Positions 9,598-16,683 of a stretch of 64,000 nt of DNA are shown here, in pieces; position 1 is the stretch's first letter; each line of letters begins with the position of its first letter. This stretch comes from Sphingomonas hominis (GTDB taxonomy: Bacteria > Pseudomonadota > Alphaproteobacteria > Sphingomonadales > Sphingomonadaceae). Both the position numbers and the translations under genes were made by a program. The notes under the pieces are model-generated. The model did not search any database. It saw nothing but the letters and a program-made list of their open reading frames with translations, and had not been told where the DNA came from. The DNA lies in the NCBI RefSeq assembly GCF_013328205.1, contig NZ_JABULH010000003.1:62001-126000 (forward strand), read 5' to 3'.

Positions 9598-9624
9598 GAA
9601 ACGGCCGTTCGGCGGACAGGTTTA
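9598..9624 (-). promoter_or_regulatory. FliA (sigma-28) promoter of flgM-flgN
   Basis: On the minus strand TAAA is followed after exactly 15 nt by GCCG and then TTTC. This is the TAAA-N15-GCCG core of sigma-28 promoters. The predicted transcript begins about 26 nt before the flgM ATG. It sits in the short gap just after the flgA stop codon. Confidence 0.7.
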
Positions 9625-9633
9625 GGACTTTTT

Positions 9634-10143
9634 TCATTCGCTCCAGCCGGGCAGCGTCGCGCGGCCGGTGTCGACTGCCACCGCCTGCACCGGACGCGGC
9701 GTGCCGTCGACACGGACCATGAAGCGTGCGCCCGGCGCGGCATCACCGACCGCCACGCCCTCACGCGTGATCGAGAAGCCGTCGGAGCCTGCCTCGATCG
9801 TCACCGGATCGCCGCGGCGGATCACCGGCGGCATGGCCTTGGGCGTCATCGCCGCGCCCGCGCTCACCACCGCGGGCGTCGCTGCCGCGGCGCGCGGGGG
9901 TGCGAGTACGGGCACGAAGATGCGCCAATCGGGGCCTGCGCACGACACGACCACCGCATCGTGCGCCTCGCTGCGCCACGACAAGGCGACGGTCGAGCAT
10001 TGCGCGAGCCGCAACCGAGGGTCGACCTGAGCACGCGCGCCGCCCTCGCTGCCGATCGGGCGCGCGGTGAAGGCGGCGACCGCGCGGTCGAGCGAAGCGG
10101 TGTTCTGAAACGCCGCGCCGGCGAGAAGCGAGAGAATGATCAT
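9634..10143 (-). CDS. flgA: FlgA, flagellar P-ring assembly chaperone
   Basis: A 169-residue protein with a short N-terminal signal sequence (MIILSLLAGAAF) and the C-terminal SAF-like region (RRGDPVTIEAGSDGFSITRE, then GARFMVRVDGTPRPVQAVAV). FlgA assists P-ring (FlgI) assembly in the periplasm. The ATG at 10143 overlaps the stop of the MotB-like gene (ATGA); the open frame extends further upstream but only as a shadow of that gene. Placement in an operon with two stator-like genes is unusual. Transcription is expected from the sigma-54 promoter at 11348-11363. Confidence 0.88.
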   Translation of the reverse strand: MIILSLLAGAAFQNTASLDRAVAAFTARPIGSEGGARAQVDPRLRLAQCSTVALSWRSEAHDAVVVSCAGPDWRIFVPVLAPPRAAAATPAVVSAGAAMTPKAMPPVIRRGDPVTIEAGSDGFSITREGVAVGDAAPGARFMVRVDGTPRPVQAVAVDTGRATLPGWSE

Positions 10144-10676
10144 CGTGTTCCTTCCTCGCCGACGAAGGCGAGCGTGATGAGGACGTGGCGCGCGCGTCGT
10201 GCGCCGTCCTCGGCGTTGGAAATCTGCGTGCGCTCGATCGGGACGCCGCGCGCGGCGAGCGCTGCGGCAACCGCGCGGGCGCGGTCGGTGGCGAGCAGCG
10301 CGGCGCTGCCGGTCGCGCGATCGGTATCGGCGGCACTGCCGTCGGTCGCGCCGGTGATGCGCAACGCGACCCGCGGATCGCGCAACTCGGCACGCGCCCA
10401 AGCGGCGAGCGCGTCGGGGCTGGCTGGCAGGGCCGCCGACCCCTGCGCGAAACCGCTCACCACCTCGGCGGCGACCGCGACCGGTGGCGGGGTCACACCC
10501 AGCCCGACCGCTACCGCGCGCGTGATCGCGCGCGGGTCGAGCTGCCGGTTCGCCTCCAGCAGCACGAAGAAGCCGACCAGCAGCAGCGCCAGATCGGCGA
10601 GCGTGATCAACCACAACGGCCGTGCGGGTGCGAAGGCGGGAAAGTCGTCTTCTCGCGTTGGAAGGTGAACCGTCAT
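10140..10676 (-). CDS. Short MotB-like stator protein with OmpA-type domain
   Basis: A 178-residue protein, much shorter than MotB. A single membrane helix at about residues 22-40 (WLITLADLALLLVGFFVLL) contains Asp28 where MotB, PomB and TolR have the ion-binding Asp. The C-terminal 80 residues resemble an OmpA-type peptidoglycan-binding domain (ITGATDGSAADTDRA, then DRARAVAAALAARGV and a final RARHVLITL). The linker between them is short. It overlaps a MotA-like gene (ATGA) before it and flgA after it. A normal motA/motB pair is encoded at 20502-22272, so this is a second, reduced stator-type pair. Its partner in the motor is unknown. Confidence 0.75.
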   Translation of the reverse strand: MTVHLPTREDDFPAFAPARPLWLITLADLALLLVGFFVLLEANRQLDPRAITRAVAVGLGVTPPPVAVAAEVVSGFAQGSAALPASPDALAAWARAELRDPRVALRITGATDGSAADTDRATGSAALLATDRARAVAAALAARGVPIERTQISNAEDGARRARHVLITLAFVGEEGTR

Positions 10677-11335
10677 GCTGCACTCGCCCGGATCGGTGCG
10701 ACGCTCATCAGCCGCGGCGCTTCGCGCGTCGCCAGCGCGATCAACGGCGCGACCAGCCGCTGCCGCTCGCTCGCCTCGACCCGCGCGGCCGCGCGCAACC
10801 GGGCCGCGATTGGCATCGCGATGAGATTGGCGACCAGCGCACCGTAGAGTGTCGCGAGCAGCGCCACCGCCATTGCGCCGCCGATCGCGGCGGGGTCGCT
10901 CATCCGCGTGAACATCACGACCAGCCCGACGAGCGTGCCGACCATGCCCATCGCGGGTGCTGCTTCCGCGGCGCCAGCCCAGCAATCCGCTGCCGCCAGG
11001 TGGCGCTCGATCCGGGCGCGTCGGCACGCGTCGAGCTCGGCGGCGATCACCTCGGGCGCGACGCCGTCGACCACGCCGGCAATGCCTGCCGCGACATCGG
11101 CGTCGGCGATCACGCTGCGGTCGAGCGCCATGGCGCCGTGCCGCCGCGCGATGCGATCCTGCGCGGTGATCTGTTCGAGCAGCGCCGTGGCCGAGAAACG
11201 CCGCCGGGCGAGCACGCGCAGCGCCGCCAGTGCACGCATCAGGTCCACCCAAGGCGTGCGTAGCGCGGTCGCCAGCATCGTGCCGCCGACGACGATGGCG
11301 AGCGCAACGGGATCGAGAAAGGTACCGGGAGTCAT
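10673..11335 (-). CDS. Short MotA-like stator protein lacking the first membrane helix
   Basis: A 220-residue MotA/TolQ-family protein. DPVALAIVVGGTMLATAL corresponds to MotA helix 2, and the C-terminal part (APAMGMVGTLVGLVVMF, then MAVALLATLYGALVANLI) corresponds to helices 3 and 4, including the conserved Pro. There is no counterpart of helix 1. An open frame continues upstream to 11554, but the extra residues are not hydrophobic and the sigma-54 promoter at 11348-11363 places the transcript start only about 2 nt before this ATG. Translation would then be nearly leaderless. It is the first gene of the operon with the MotB-like gene and flgA. Confidence 0.75.
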   Translation of the reverse strand: MTPGTFLDPVALAIVVGGTMLATALRTPWVDLMRALAALRVLARRRFSATALLEQITAQDRIARRHGAMALDRSVIADADVAAGIAGVVDGVAPEVIAAELDACRRARIERHLAAADCWAGAAEAAPAMGMVGTLVGLVVMFTRMSDPAAIGGAMAVALLATLYGALVANLIAMPIAARLRAAARVEASERQRLVAPLIALATREAPRLMSVAPIRASAA

Positions 11336-11347
11336 CGCGCTCGCATC

Positions 11348-11363
11348 CGCAAGCGCCGTGCCA
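11348..11363 (-). promoter_or_regulatory. Sigma-54 promoter for the mini-stator/flgA operon
   Basis: On the minus strand the sequence reads TGGCACGGCGCTTGCG, matching TGGCAC-N5-TTGC. The predicted +1 is near 11337, directly before the ATG at 11335. It is divergent from the flgB promoter 146 bp away and shares the palindromic sites between them. Confidence 0.83.
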
Positions 11364-11415
11364 ATCCTGTGCGACCACACGTTGTGGTCACCGCAGCATC
11401 TCCGCCACGGCCAAG

Positions 11416-11454
11416 CGGCAAGCGCGCTTGCCGGCAACCGGCAATCGCTTGCCG
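11416..11454. promoter_or_regulatory. Palindromic activator sites between two divergent sigma-54 promoters
   Basis: CGGCAAGCGCGCTTGCCG (11416-11433) is a perfect 18-bp palindrome, and CGGCAATCGCTTGCCG (11439-11454) is a near-perfect second copy. They lie about 55-90 bp upstream of both sigma-54 promoters, a normal place for enhancer sites. The FlbD-like activator is the likely ligand; Caulobacter FlbD sites also contain CGGC and AA/GC elements. The link is inferred. Confidence 0.65.
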
Positions 11455-11508
11455 CCCGCGCTGCCGTCTTGCGCCTCACAGCCCAACGCTCCTCCCGCAG
11501 CAGCGAAT

Positions 11509-11524
11509 TGGCACGCGCTTTGCT
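11509..11524 (+). promoter_or_regulatory. Sigma-54 promoter of the flgBCDEFGHIJKL operon
   Basis: The sequence reads TGGCACGCGCTTTGCT, a full match to TGGCAC-N5-TTGCW. The predicted +1 is near 11535, giving a 36-nt leader with AGGAGG at 11558-11563. Confidence 0.9.
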
Positions 11525-11570
11525 GATGTTCCCGCGAGCGCCCTGGCGGCGCATCGCAGGAGGCAGTTAC

Positions 11571-11921
11571 ATGGCTGGCGACAGTCTGTTCGGGGTACAC
11601 GGAAACGCATTGGAGGTGCGCGCGCAGCGCATGGGCGTGCTCGCGTCCAACATCGCCAACGCCTCGACCCCGGGCTTCAAGGCACGCGACGTCGACTGGA
11701 AGTCGGCGCTGGCGAGTGCGAGCGCGACCGGCAACGTCGACGCGGGCATCACCGCGCAGACCAAGTATCGCGTCCCCAGCCAGCCGAGCATGGACGGCAA
11801 CACCGTCGAACTCGCCGGCGAGCAGACCGCCTTCGCCGAGAACGCGGTGCAATATCAGACCACGCTGTCGTTCCTGAACGGGCGCATCGGCCAGATCACC
11901 CGCGCGCTGAAGGGGGAGTAA
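11571..11921 (+). CDS. flgB: FlgB, flagellar proximal rod protein
   Basis: A 116-residue rod protein. It has the family N-terminus around RAQRMGVLASNIANASTPGF and a C-terminal helix ending in ITRALKGE. FlgB builds the proximal rod in the periplasm with FlgC and FlgF. The ATG is preceded by AGGAGG at a 7-nt spacing; an earlier in-frame start is ruled out by the sigma-54 promoter position. It is the first of eleven plus-strand genes for rod, hook, rings and junction. Confidence 0.95.
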   Translation: MAGDSLFGVHGNALEVRAQRMGVLASNIANASTPGFKARDVDWKSALASASATGNVDAGITAQTKYRVPSQPSMDGNTVELAGEQTAFAENAVQYQTTLSFLNGRIGQITRALKGE

Positions 11922-11925
11922 GCGC

Positions 11926-12333
11926 ATGAGCACGCCCGTCACCATCTTCCAGACCGCCGGCCGCGCGATGTCCGCGCAGCTGACGCGCATGAACACCAGC
12001 GCGTCGAACCTCGCCAACGCGGGCGGCATTGCGAGTTCCGCAGACGCCGCGTACAAGACGATCAAGCCCGTCTTCCGCACCAGCTATGACGCCGCCTCCG
12101 GGCTATCGACCGTCGATGTCGAGCGCATCGTCACCGCGGGCGAGACCCCGACCAAGCGCTACGACCCCGCTAATCCGATGGCGGACCGCGACGGCAACGT
12201 GTTCGAGGCCGCGGTGGATGAAACGCGCGAGCTGGTCGACATGATGGAATCGGCGCGCACCTACCAGAACAACGTCGAGGTGATGCAGACCGCCAAGTCG
12301 CTCATCATCGACACCCTCAAGCTGGGCCGCTGA
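11926..12333 (+). CDS. flgC: FlgC, flagellar proximal rod protein
   Basis: A 135-residue rod protein with the conserved N-terminal helix (RMNTSASNLANAGGI) and C-terminal helix (ELVDMMESARTYQNNVEVMQ) of the flagellar axial family. The segment ANPMADRDGNVF is typical for FlgC. It begins 4 nt after flgB and ends 2 nt before flgD. Confidence 0.95.
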   Translation: MSTPVTIFQTAGRAMSAQLTRMNTSASNLANAGGIASSADAAYKTIKPVFRTSYDAASGLSTVDVERIVTAGETPTKRYDPANPMADRDGNVFEAAVDETRELVDMMESARTYQNNVEVMQTAKSLIIDTLKLGR

Positions 12334-12335
12334 GC

Positions 12336-13001
12336 ATGACGACCATCACGAGCACGACGGCTAGCAACGCGGCCACGAGCGCGAACACCGCGCTCAAGGG
12401 CACCAAGACGACGCTCGATCAGGGCGACTTCCTGAAGCTGATGACCGCGCAGATGAAGAACCAGGATCCCTTCAACCCCGTCGACAACACGCAGATGGTC
12501 GCGCAGATGGCGCAATTCTCCTCGCTCGCCGGCATCACGCAGATGTCGACGACGCTGCAGGCGATCAGCGACAAGCTGGGTGCAACCACCACCGCTGACG
12601 CAGTCAGCTATATCGGCAAGACCGTGCTGACGCCGGGCACCACCGCCTATGCACGCACCTCGGGCGGGGTCGCGGGCGCGATCGAGCTGGGCGGGGCGGC
12701 GAGCGATGTCGGCGTCACGATCACCGACGCGAACGGCATGGTGCTGAAGAACCTGTCGCTGGGCGCACAGACCGGCGGCACCGTCTCCTACGACTGGAAC
12801 GGCCGCACCGACGCCGGCGAGGACGCGGGCGCGGGTCCCTTCACCGTCAGCGTGGCGGCGTCGAACGAGGGGCAGGCGGTGTCCGCGACCAACCTCGTCT
12901 GGGCACCCGTCCAGTCCGTCTCCACCGCCACCGGGCAGACCGTGCTGACCGCACCGGGCCTGGGTAAAATCCCCGTCAGCGCCGTTCGCCAGATCGGCTG
13001 A
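12336..13001 (+). CDS. flgD: FlgD, hook-capping scaffold protein
   Basis: A 221-residue protein. The N-terminal capping region reads LDQGDFLKLMTAQMKNQDPF followed by NPVDNTQMVAQMAQFSSL, a strong FlgD signature. The C-terminal half is the beta-rich Tudor/FnIII-like part (TGGTVSYDWNGRTDAGEDAG). FlgD caps the growing hook while FlgE polymerises. It lies between flgC and flgE. Confidence 0.95.
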   Translation: MTTITSTTASNAATSANTALKGTKTTLDQGDFLKLMTAQMKNQDPFNPVDNTQMVAQMAQFSSLAGITQMSTTLQAISDKLGATTTADAVSYIGKTVLTPGTTAYARTSGGVAGAIELGGAASDVGVTITDANGMVLKNLSLGAQTGGTVSYDWNGRTDAGEDAGAGPFTVSVAASNEGQAVSATNLVWAPVQSVSTATGQTVLTAPGLGKIPVSAVRQIG

Positions 13002-13031
13002 GCCCTTTCCCCTTTCCTCGGAGCTACTTCC

Positions 13032-14282
13032 ATGTCCTTTTACACCTCGCTTTCCGGCCTCCAGGCGGCACAGACCGATCTCTCGACGATCAGCCACAAC
13101 CTCGCCAACGTCTCGACCAACGGTTTCAAGAAGTCGCGCAGCGAGTTCGCCGACGTGATGGCGTCGAACTTCACCTCCGATCCGCGTCGCATGGTCGGCT
13201 CAGGCGCGGTGCTGCAGCAGAACCGCCAGCAGTTCAGCGAGGGCAGCCTGCTGACGACGGGCAATTCGCTCGACCTGACGGTGGCGGGCGACGGTTTCTT
13301 CGCGGTGCGCATGCCCAATGCGGTCGGAACCCAGGCCTATACGCGTAACGGTTCGTTCTCGGTCGATCCCAACCGTTTCATCACCGACTCGCAGGGCAGC
13401 CGGTTGCAGGCGTATGCGGTCGAAACCGATGGTACCGTGCCCGCCAACAGCGCGGTCGGCGACGTGCGCATCCCGCTGAACAGCGGCGAAGCGGTCGCGA
13501 CCGGTTCGGTGACGCTGCAGATGAAGCTGAACGCCGCCGCGACGCAGATCGCGGGCAATTTCAACGCCGCCGACGCGTCGACCTACAACACCGCGACCAG
13601 CAGCTCGATCATCGATGCGGCGGGCAATACGACCACGCTGACCAATTATTTCGTCAAGGATGCGCCGAACGATCCGTCGGGTGCGACATCGTGGACGATG
13701 TACAGCTACGCCGCGGGCGCGCCGCTTAACAACGGCAACGGCACCAAGGTGACGTTCGACGGCGACGGCAACATGACCGCGCCGATCGGTGCATTCGCAT
13801 TGTCCACGACGCCGGCCGGTACCGCAGGGGCGGCGCAGCAGACGATCTCGCTCGACCTGACCGGCAGCACCGCCGCCAAGCAGCCGTTCGCGGTTGTGTC
13901 GCGCAGCCAGGACGGCCGCGCCAAGGGTGAATTCTCGGGCGTCGCGGTCGACGAATCGGGCATCATCACCGCCAGCTACTCGAACGGTGATTCCGTGAAG
14001 CTCGGCAAGGTCGCGCTGGCGAACTTCGTCAACCCGACCGGTTTGAAGCAGAACGGCGGCAATTACTGGACCACCACCGGCCTGTCGGGACAGGCGACGA
14101 TGGGCACGTCGAACGAGAACGGCTTCGGCAAGCTGATGTCGGGAACGATCGAGGGATCGAACGTCGACATCACCGAGGAGCTGGTCAATTTGATCGCGGC
14201 GCAGCGCAACTTCCAGGCGAACTCGAAGGCGCTCGATACTGCGAGCCAGATCTCGCAGACCATCTTCAACATCCGCGCATAA
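13032..14282 (+). CDS. flgE: FlgE, flagellar hook protein
   Basis: A 416-residue hook subunit with the axial-family N-terminus (GLQAAQTDLSTISHNLANVS, then TNGFKKSR) and the C-terminal helix (EELVNLIAAQRNFQANSKAL). The middle part is Ala/Thr-rich, as expected for the exposed hook domains. Length is in the normal range. The ATG at 13032 is preceded by CGGAG. Confidence 0.96.
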   Translation: MSFYTSLSGLQAAQTDLSTISHNLANVSTNGFKKSRSEFADVMASNFTSDPRRMVGSGAVLQQNRQQFSEGSLLTTGNSLDLTVAGDGFFAVRMPNAVGTQAYTRNGSFSVDPNRFITDSQGSRLQAYAVETDGTVPANSAVGDVRIPLNSGEAVATGSVTLQMKLNAAATQIAGNFNAADASTYNTATSSSIIDAAGNTTTLTNYFVKDAPNDPSGATSWTMYSYAAGAPLNNGNGTKVTFDGDGNMTAPIGAFALSTTPAGTAGAAQQTISLDLTGSTAAKQPFAVVSRSQDGRAKGEFSGVAVDESGIITASYSNGDSVKLGKVALANFVNPTGLKQNGGNYWTTTGLSGQATMGTSNENGFGKLMSGTIEGSNVDITEELVNLIAAQRNFQANSKALDTASQISQTIFNIRA

Positions 14283-14308
14283 TCGAGCCGGCACAGGGAG
14301 CAGGATAG

Positions 14309-15061
14309 GTGGACAAGCTCGTCTATACCGCGGCGACCGGCCTGCGCGCGCAGATGGCGGCGCAGGCGGCGATCGCCAACAACATGGCGAACGCGTCCAC
14401 CACCGGCTTTCGCGCCGACCGCGTCGTGTTCGACCGCATTACGCTGTCGGACGGCACCTCCGCGCTATCGGCACGCCAGCCGACCGCGGAGGAGGTGACC
14501 GACGCCGATCGCACGCCCGGCACGATCCAGCAGACCGGGCGCAACCTCGACGTCGCATTGACCGGCAACGACAGCTGGCTGGCGGTGCAGGCGGCGGACG
14601 GTTCCGAGGCGTACACGCGCCGCGGCGACCTGTCGGTCACGCAGTCGGGCACGCTGCAGACCGGCGACGGCTATCTGGTGATGGGGCAATCGGGTCCGAT
14701 CACGATCCCGCCCTACCAGTCGCTGTCGATCGCGGGCGACGGCTCGATCTCGATCGTCCCGCTCGGCGCCGCCGCGACCGAGACCACGATCATCGACAAG
14801 ATCAAGCTCGTTTCCGACAAGGGGTCGACCACGGTGAAGGGGCTCGACAACCTCCTCCACGTCAAGGGCGGCGGCAATCTGCCCGAGAACCTCGACGCGA
14901 AGCTCGCCTCGGGCGCGCTCGAAGGGTCGAACGTCGACATGACGAAAGCGCTGGTCGACATGATCGAGAACCAGCGCAGCTACGAAGTGCAGGCCAACCT
15001 GCTGAAAGAAGTCAAGTCGATGGACGAATCGAGCGCGTCGCTGATGCGGCTCCCCAGTTAG
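14309..15061 (+). CDS. flgF: FlgF, flagellar proximal rod protein
   Basis: A 250-residue rod protein beginning with GTG at 14309; AGGAT precedes it. It shows N-terminal AAIANNMANASTTGFRADRV, the central FlgE/F/G region (DSWLAVQAADGSEAYTRRGD) and C-terminal MTKALVDMIENQRSYEVQ. Separation from FlgG rests on its position before flgG and on its shorter form. Confidence 0.93.
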   Translation: MDKLVYTAATGLRAQMAAQAAIANNMANASTTGFRADRVVFDRITLSDGTSALSARQPTAEEVTDADRTPGTIQQTGRNLDVALTGNDSWLAVQAADGSEAYTRRGDLSVTQSGTLQTGDGYLVMGQSGPITIPPYQSLSIAGDGSISIVPLGAAATETTIIDKIKLVSDKGSTTVKGLDNLLHVKGGGNLPENLDAKLASGALEGSNVDMTKALVDMIENQRSYEVQANLLKEVKSMDESSASLMRLPS

Positions 15062-15118
15062 CTCCGGCTCGCTGATCCACCTGCCCCACGCTAGAATCGA
15101 ACGAACAGGAACCCGCCC

Positions 15119-15907
15119 ATGACCACCGCCGCCATGCACATCGCGCGCACCGGGCTCGACGCCCAGGACATGCGGATGCGCGTCATCTCGAACAACCTCG
15201 CGAACGTGAACACGACGGGGTACAAGCGCGACCGCGCGGCGTTCGAGACCTTGTCGTACCAGGTCGTGACCGCGGCGGGTGCGGCGTCGAGCGCGGAGAG
15301 CAAGTATGCGACCGGGCTCAACCTCGGCACCGGCGTGCGCGTACAGGGCACCGCGCGGATGGATACGCAGGGCGCGACGCAGCAGACGGGCAATTCGCTC
15401 GACATGATGCTCGACGGCGACGGCTACTTTCAGGTTCAGTTGCCGGGCGGTGAGCTGGGCTACACGCGCGCGGGCAATTTCTCGCGCAGCCCTGAGGGCC
15501 AGTTGATCACCAGCGAAGGCTATCAGGTGATGCCCGGCATCACCATCCCGCCCAACGCGACGCAGGTGACGATCGGGCTCGACGGCACCGTATCGGCGAC
15601 CGTGCCGGGGCAGACCGAGGCGCAGAACCTGGGGCAGATCCAGGTCGCGAGCTTCCCCAACGCGGCGGGTCTGCAGAGCACCGGCGACAATTACCTGCGC
15701 GAAACCGCCTCGTCGGGCGCCGCCAACCTCGGCATCGCGGGTGAGGACGGGCGCGGCAAGGTGCGCCAGGGCGCGCTGGAAGCCTCGAACGTCAACGTGG
15801 TCGAGGAGCTGGTCGATATGATCGAGACGCAGCGCGCGTACGAGGTCAATTCCAAGATGATCTCGGCCACCGACGAGATGCTCAAGTACGTGAACCAGAA
15901 CATCTGA
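15119..15907 (+). CDS. flgG: FlgG, flagellar distal rod protein
   Basis: A 262-residue protein, the standard length of FlgG. It has VISNNLANVNTTGYKRDRAA at the N-terminus, GDGYFQVQLPGGELGYTRAG in the middle and VEELVDMIETQRAYEVNSK at the C-terminus. FlgG forms the distal rod, which passes through the P and L rings encoded just downstream. Its stop overlaps the flgH start (TGATG). Confidence 0.96.
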   Translation: MTTAAMHIARTGLDAQDMRMRVISNNLANVNTTGYKRDRAAFETLSYQVVTAAGAASSAESKYATGLNLGTGVRVQGTARMDTQGATQQTGNSLDMMLDGDGYFQVQLPGGELGYTRAGNFSRSPEGQLITSEGYQVMPGITIPPNATQVTIGLDGTVSATVPGQTEAQNLGQIQVASFPNAAGLQSTGDNYLRETASSGAANLGIAGEDGRGKVRQGALEASNVNVVEELVDMIETQRAYEVNSKMISATDEMLKYVNQNI

Positions 15908-16632
15908 TGGCCAGCCGCATGCCACAATCCGTTTCCGCCCACTGGATCGAACTCGCGCTCGGTGCGACCGCCGCCGCGCTCGTCGCCGCCGCCGTCGTGC
16001 CGTCCGCGGCCGACGCGAAGCTGTTCGGCGCGAAGAAGCCGCCGGAGGATTTCACCGCGGTGCGCGCGCCGATCGTGCCGGTTGCGACCGCGCCCGCCGA
16101 TGGTGCGATCTTCCACGTGGCGGACGGCTACGGCGCGCTGACCGAAGGCTGGCGCGCGCGCCGCGTCGGCGATCCGCTGACCATCGTGCTGGTGGAGCGC
16201 ACCGCCGCGTCGAAGACCGCGTCGTCGAAGCTCGATTCGAACGGCAGCGGCGGACTGACTCCGCCCGCCACCGGGCCGCTGTCCTTCATCGACCCCAATT
16301 CGATCCGCGCGAGCGGCAACCGCAACTTTAACGGTCAGGGCAGCGCCGATCAGGCCAATTCGCTGTCGGGCGAAGTGTCGGTGACGGTGGCGCAGGTGTT
16401 CCCCAATGGCACGATGCTGGTGCAGGGGCAGAAGCGCGTCACGCTCAACCGCGGCGACGAGTTCGTCCAGATCAAGGGCTTGGTCCGCATGGCGGACGTC
16501 GACATCAACAACCGCGTGCTCTCCACCCGCGTCGCCGATGCGCAGATCGCCTATACCGGCAAGGGCGACGTCGCACGCGCGAGCCGCCAGGGCTGGCTGT
16601 CGCGCTTCTTCGGCGTGATCTCGCCCTTCTGA
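15907..16632 (+). CDS. flgH: FlgH, flagellar L-ring protein without a lipobox
   Basis: A 241-residue L-ring protein. The family core is clear: AWRARRVGDPLTIVLVE-like start, then TVAQVFPNGTMLVQGQKRVT and DINNRVLSTRVADAQIAYTG. The N-terminus is a signal peptide ending in PSAADAKLFG. Unlike most FlgH proteins there is no lipobox cysteine, and the protein has no cysteine at all, so it would be processed by signal peptidase I and not lipidated. The start overlaps the flgG stop. A start at the internal Met (residue 5) is possible but does not restore a lipobox. Confidence 0.92.
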   Translation: MASRMPQSVSAHWIELALGATAAALVAAAVVPSAADAKLFGAKKPPEDFTAVRAPIVPVATAPADGAIFHVADGYGALTEGWRARRVGDPLTIVLVERTAASKTASSKLDSNGSGGLTPPATGPLSFIDPNSIRASGNRNFNGQGSADQANSLSGEVSVTVAQVFPNGTMLVQGQKRVTLNRGDEFVQIKGLVRMADVDINNRVLSTRVADAQIAYTGKGDVARASRQGWLSRFFGVISPF

Positions 16633-16683
16633 TCCGCTCGCATTGACGCGCTGGTAACCATGACCCGTCTAGGTTCGCCCATC

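Noticed and set aside
14465-15925. A 486-residue minus-strand open frame
   Set aside because: It is antisense to flgF and flgG, which are certain; no recognisable domain.
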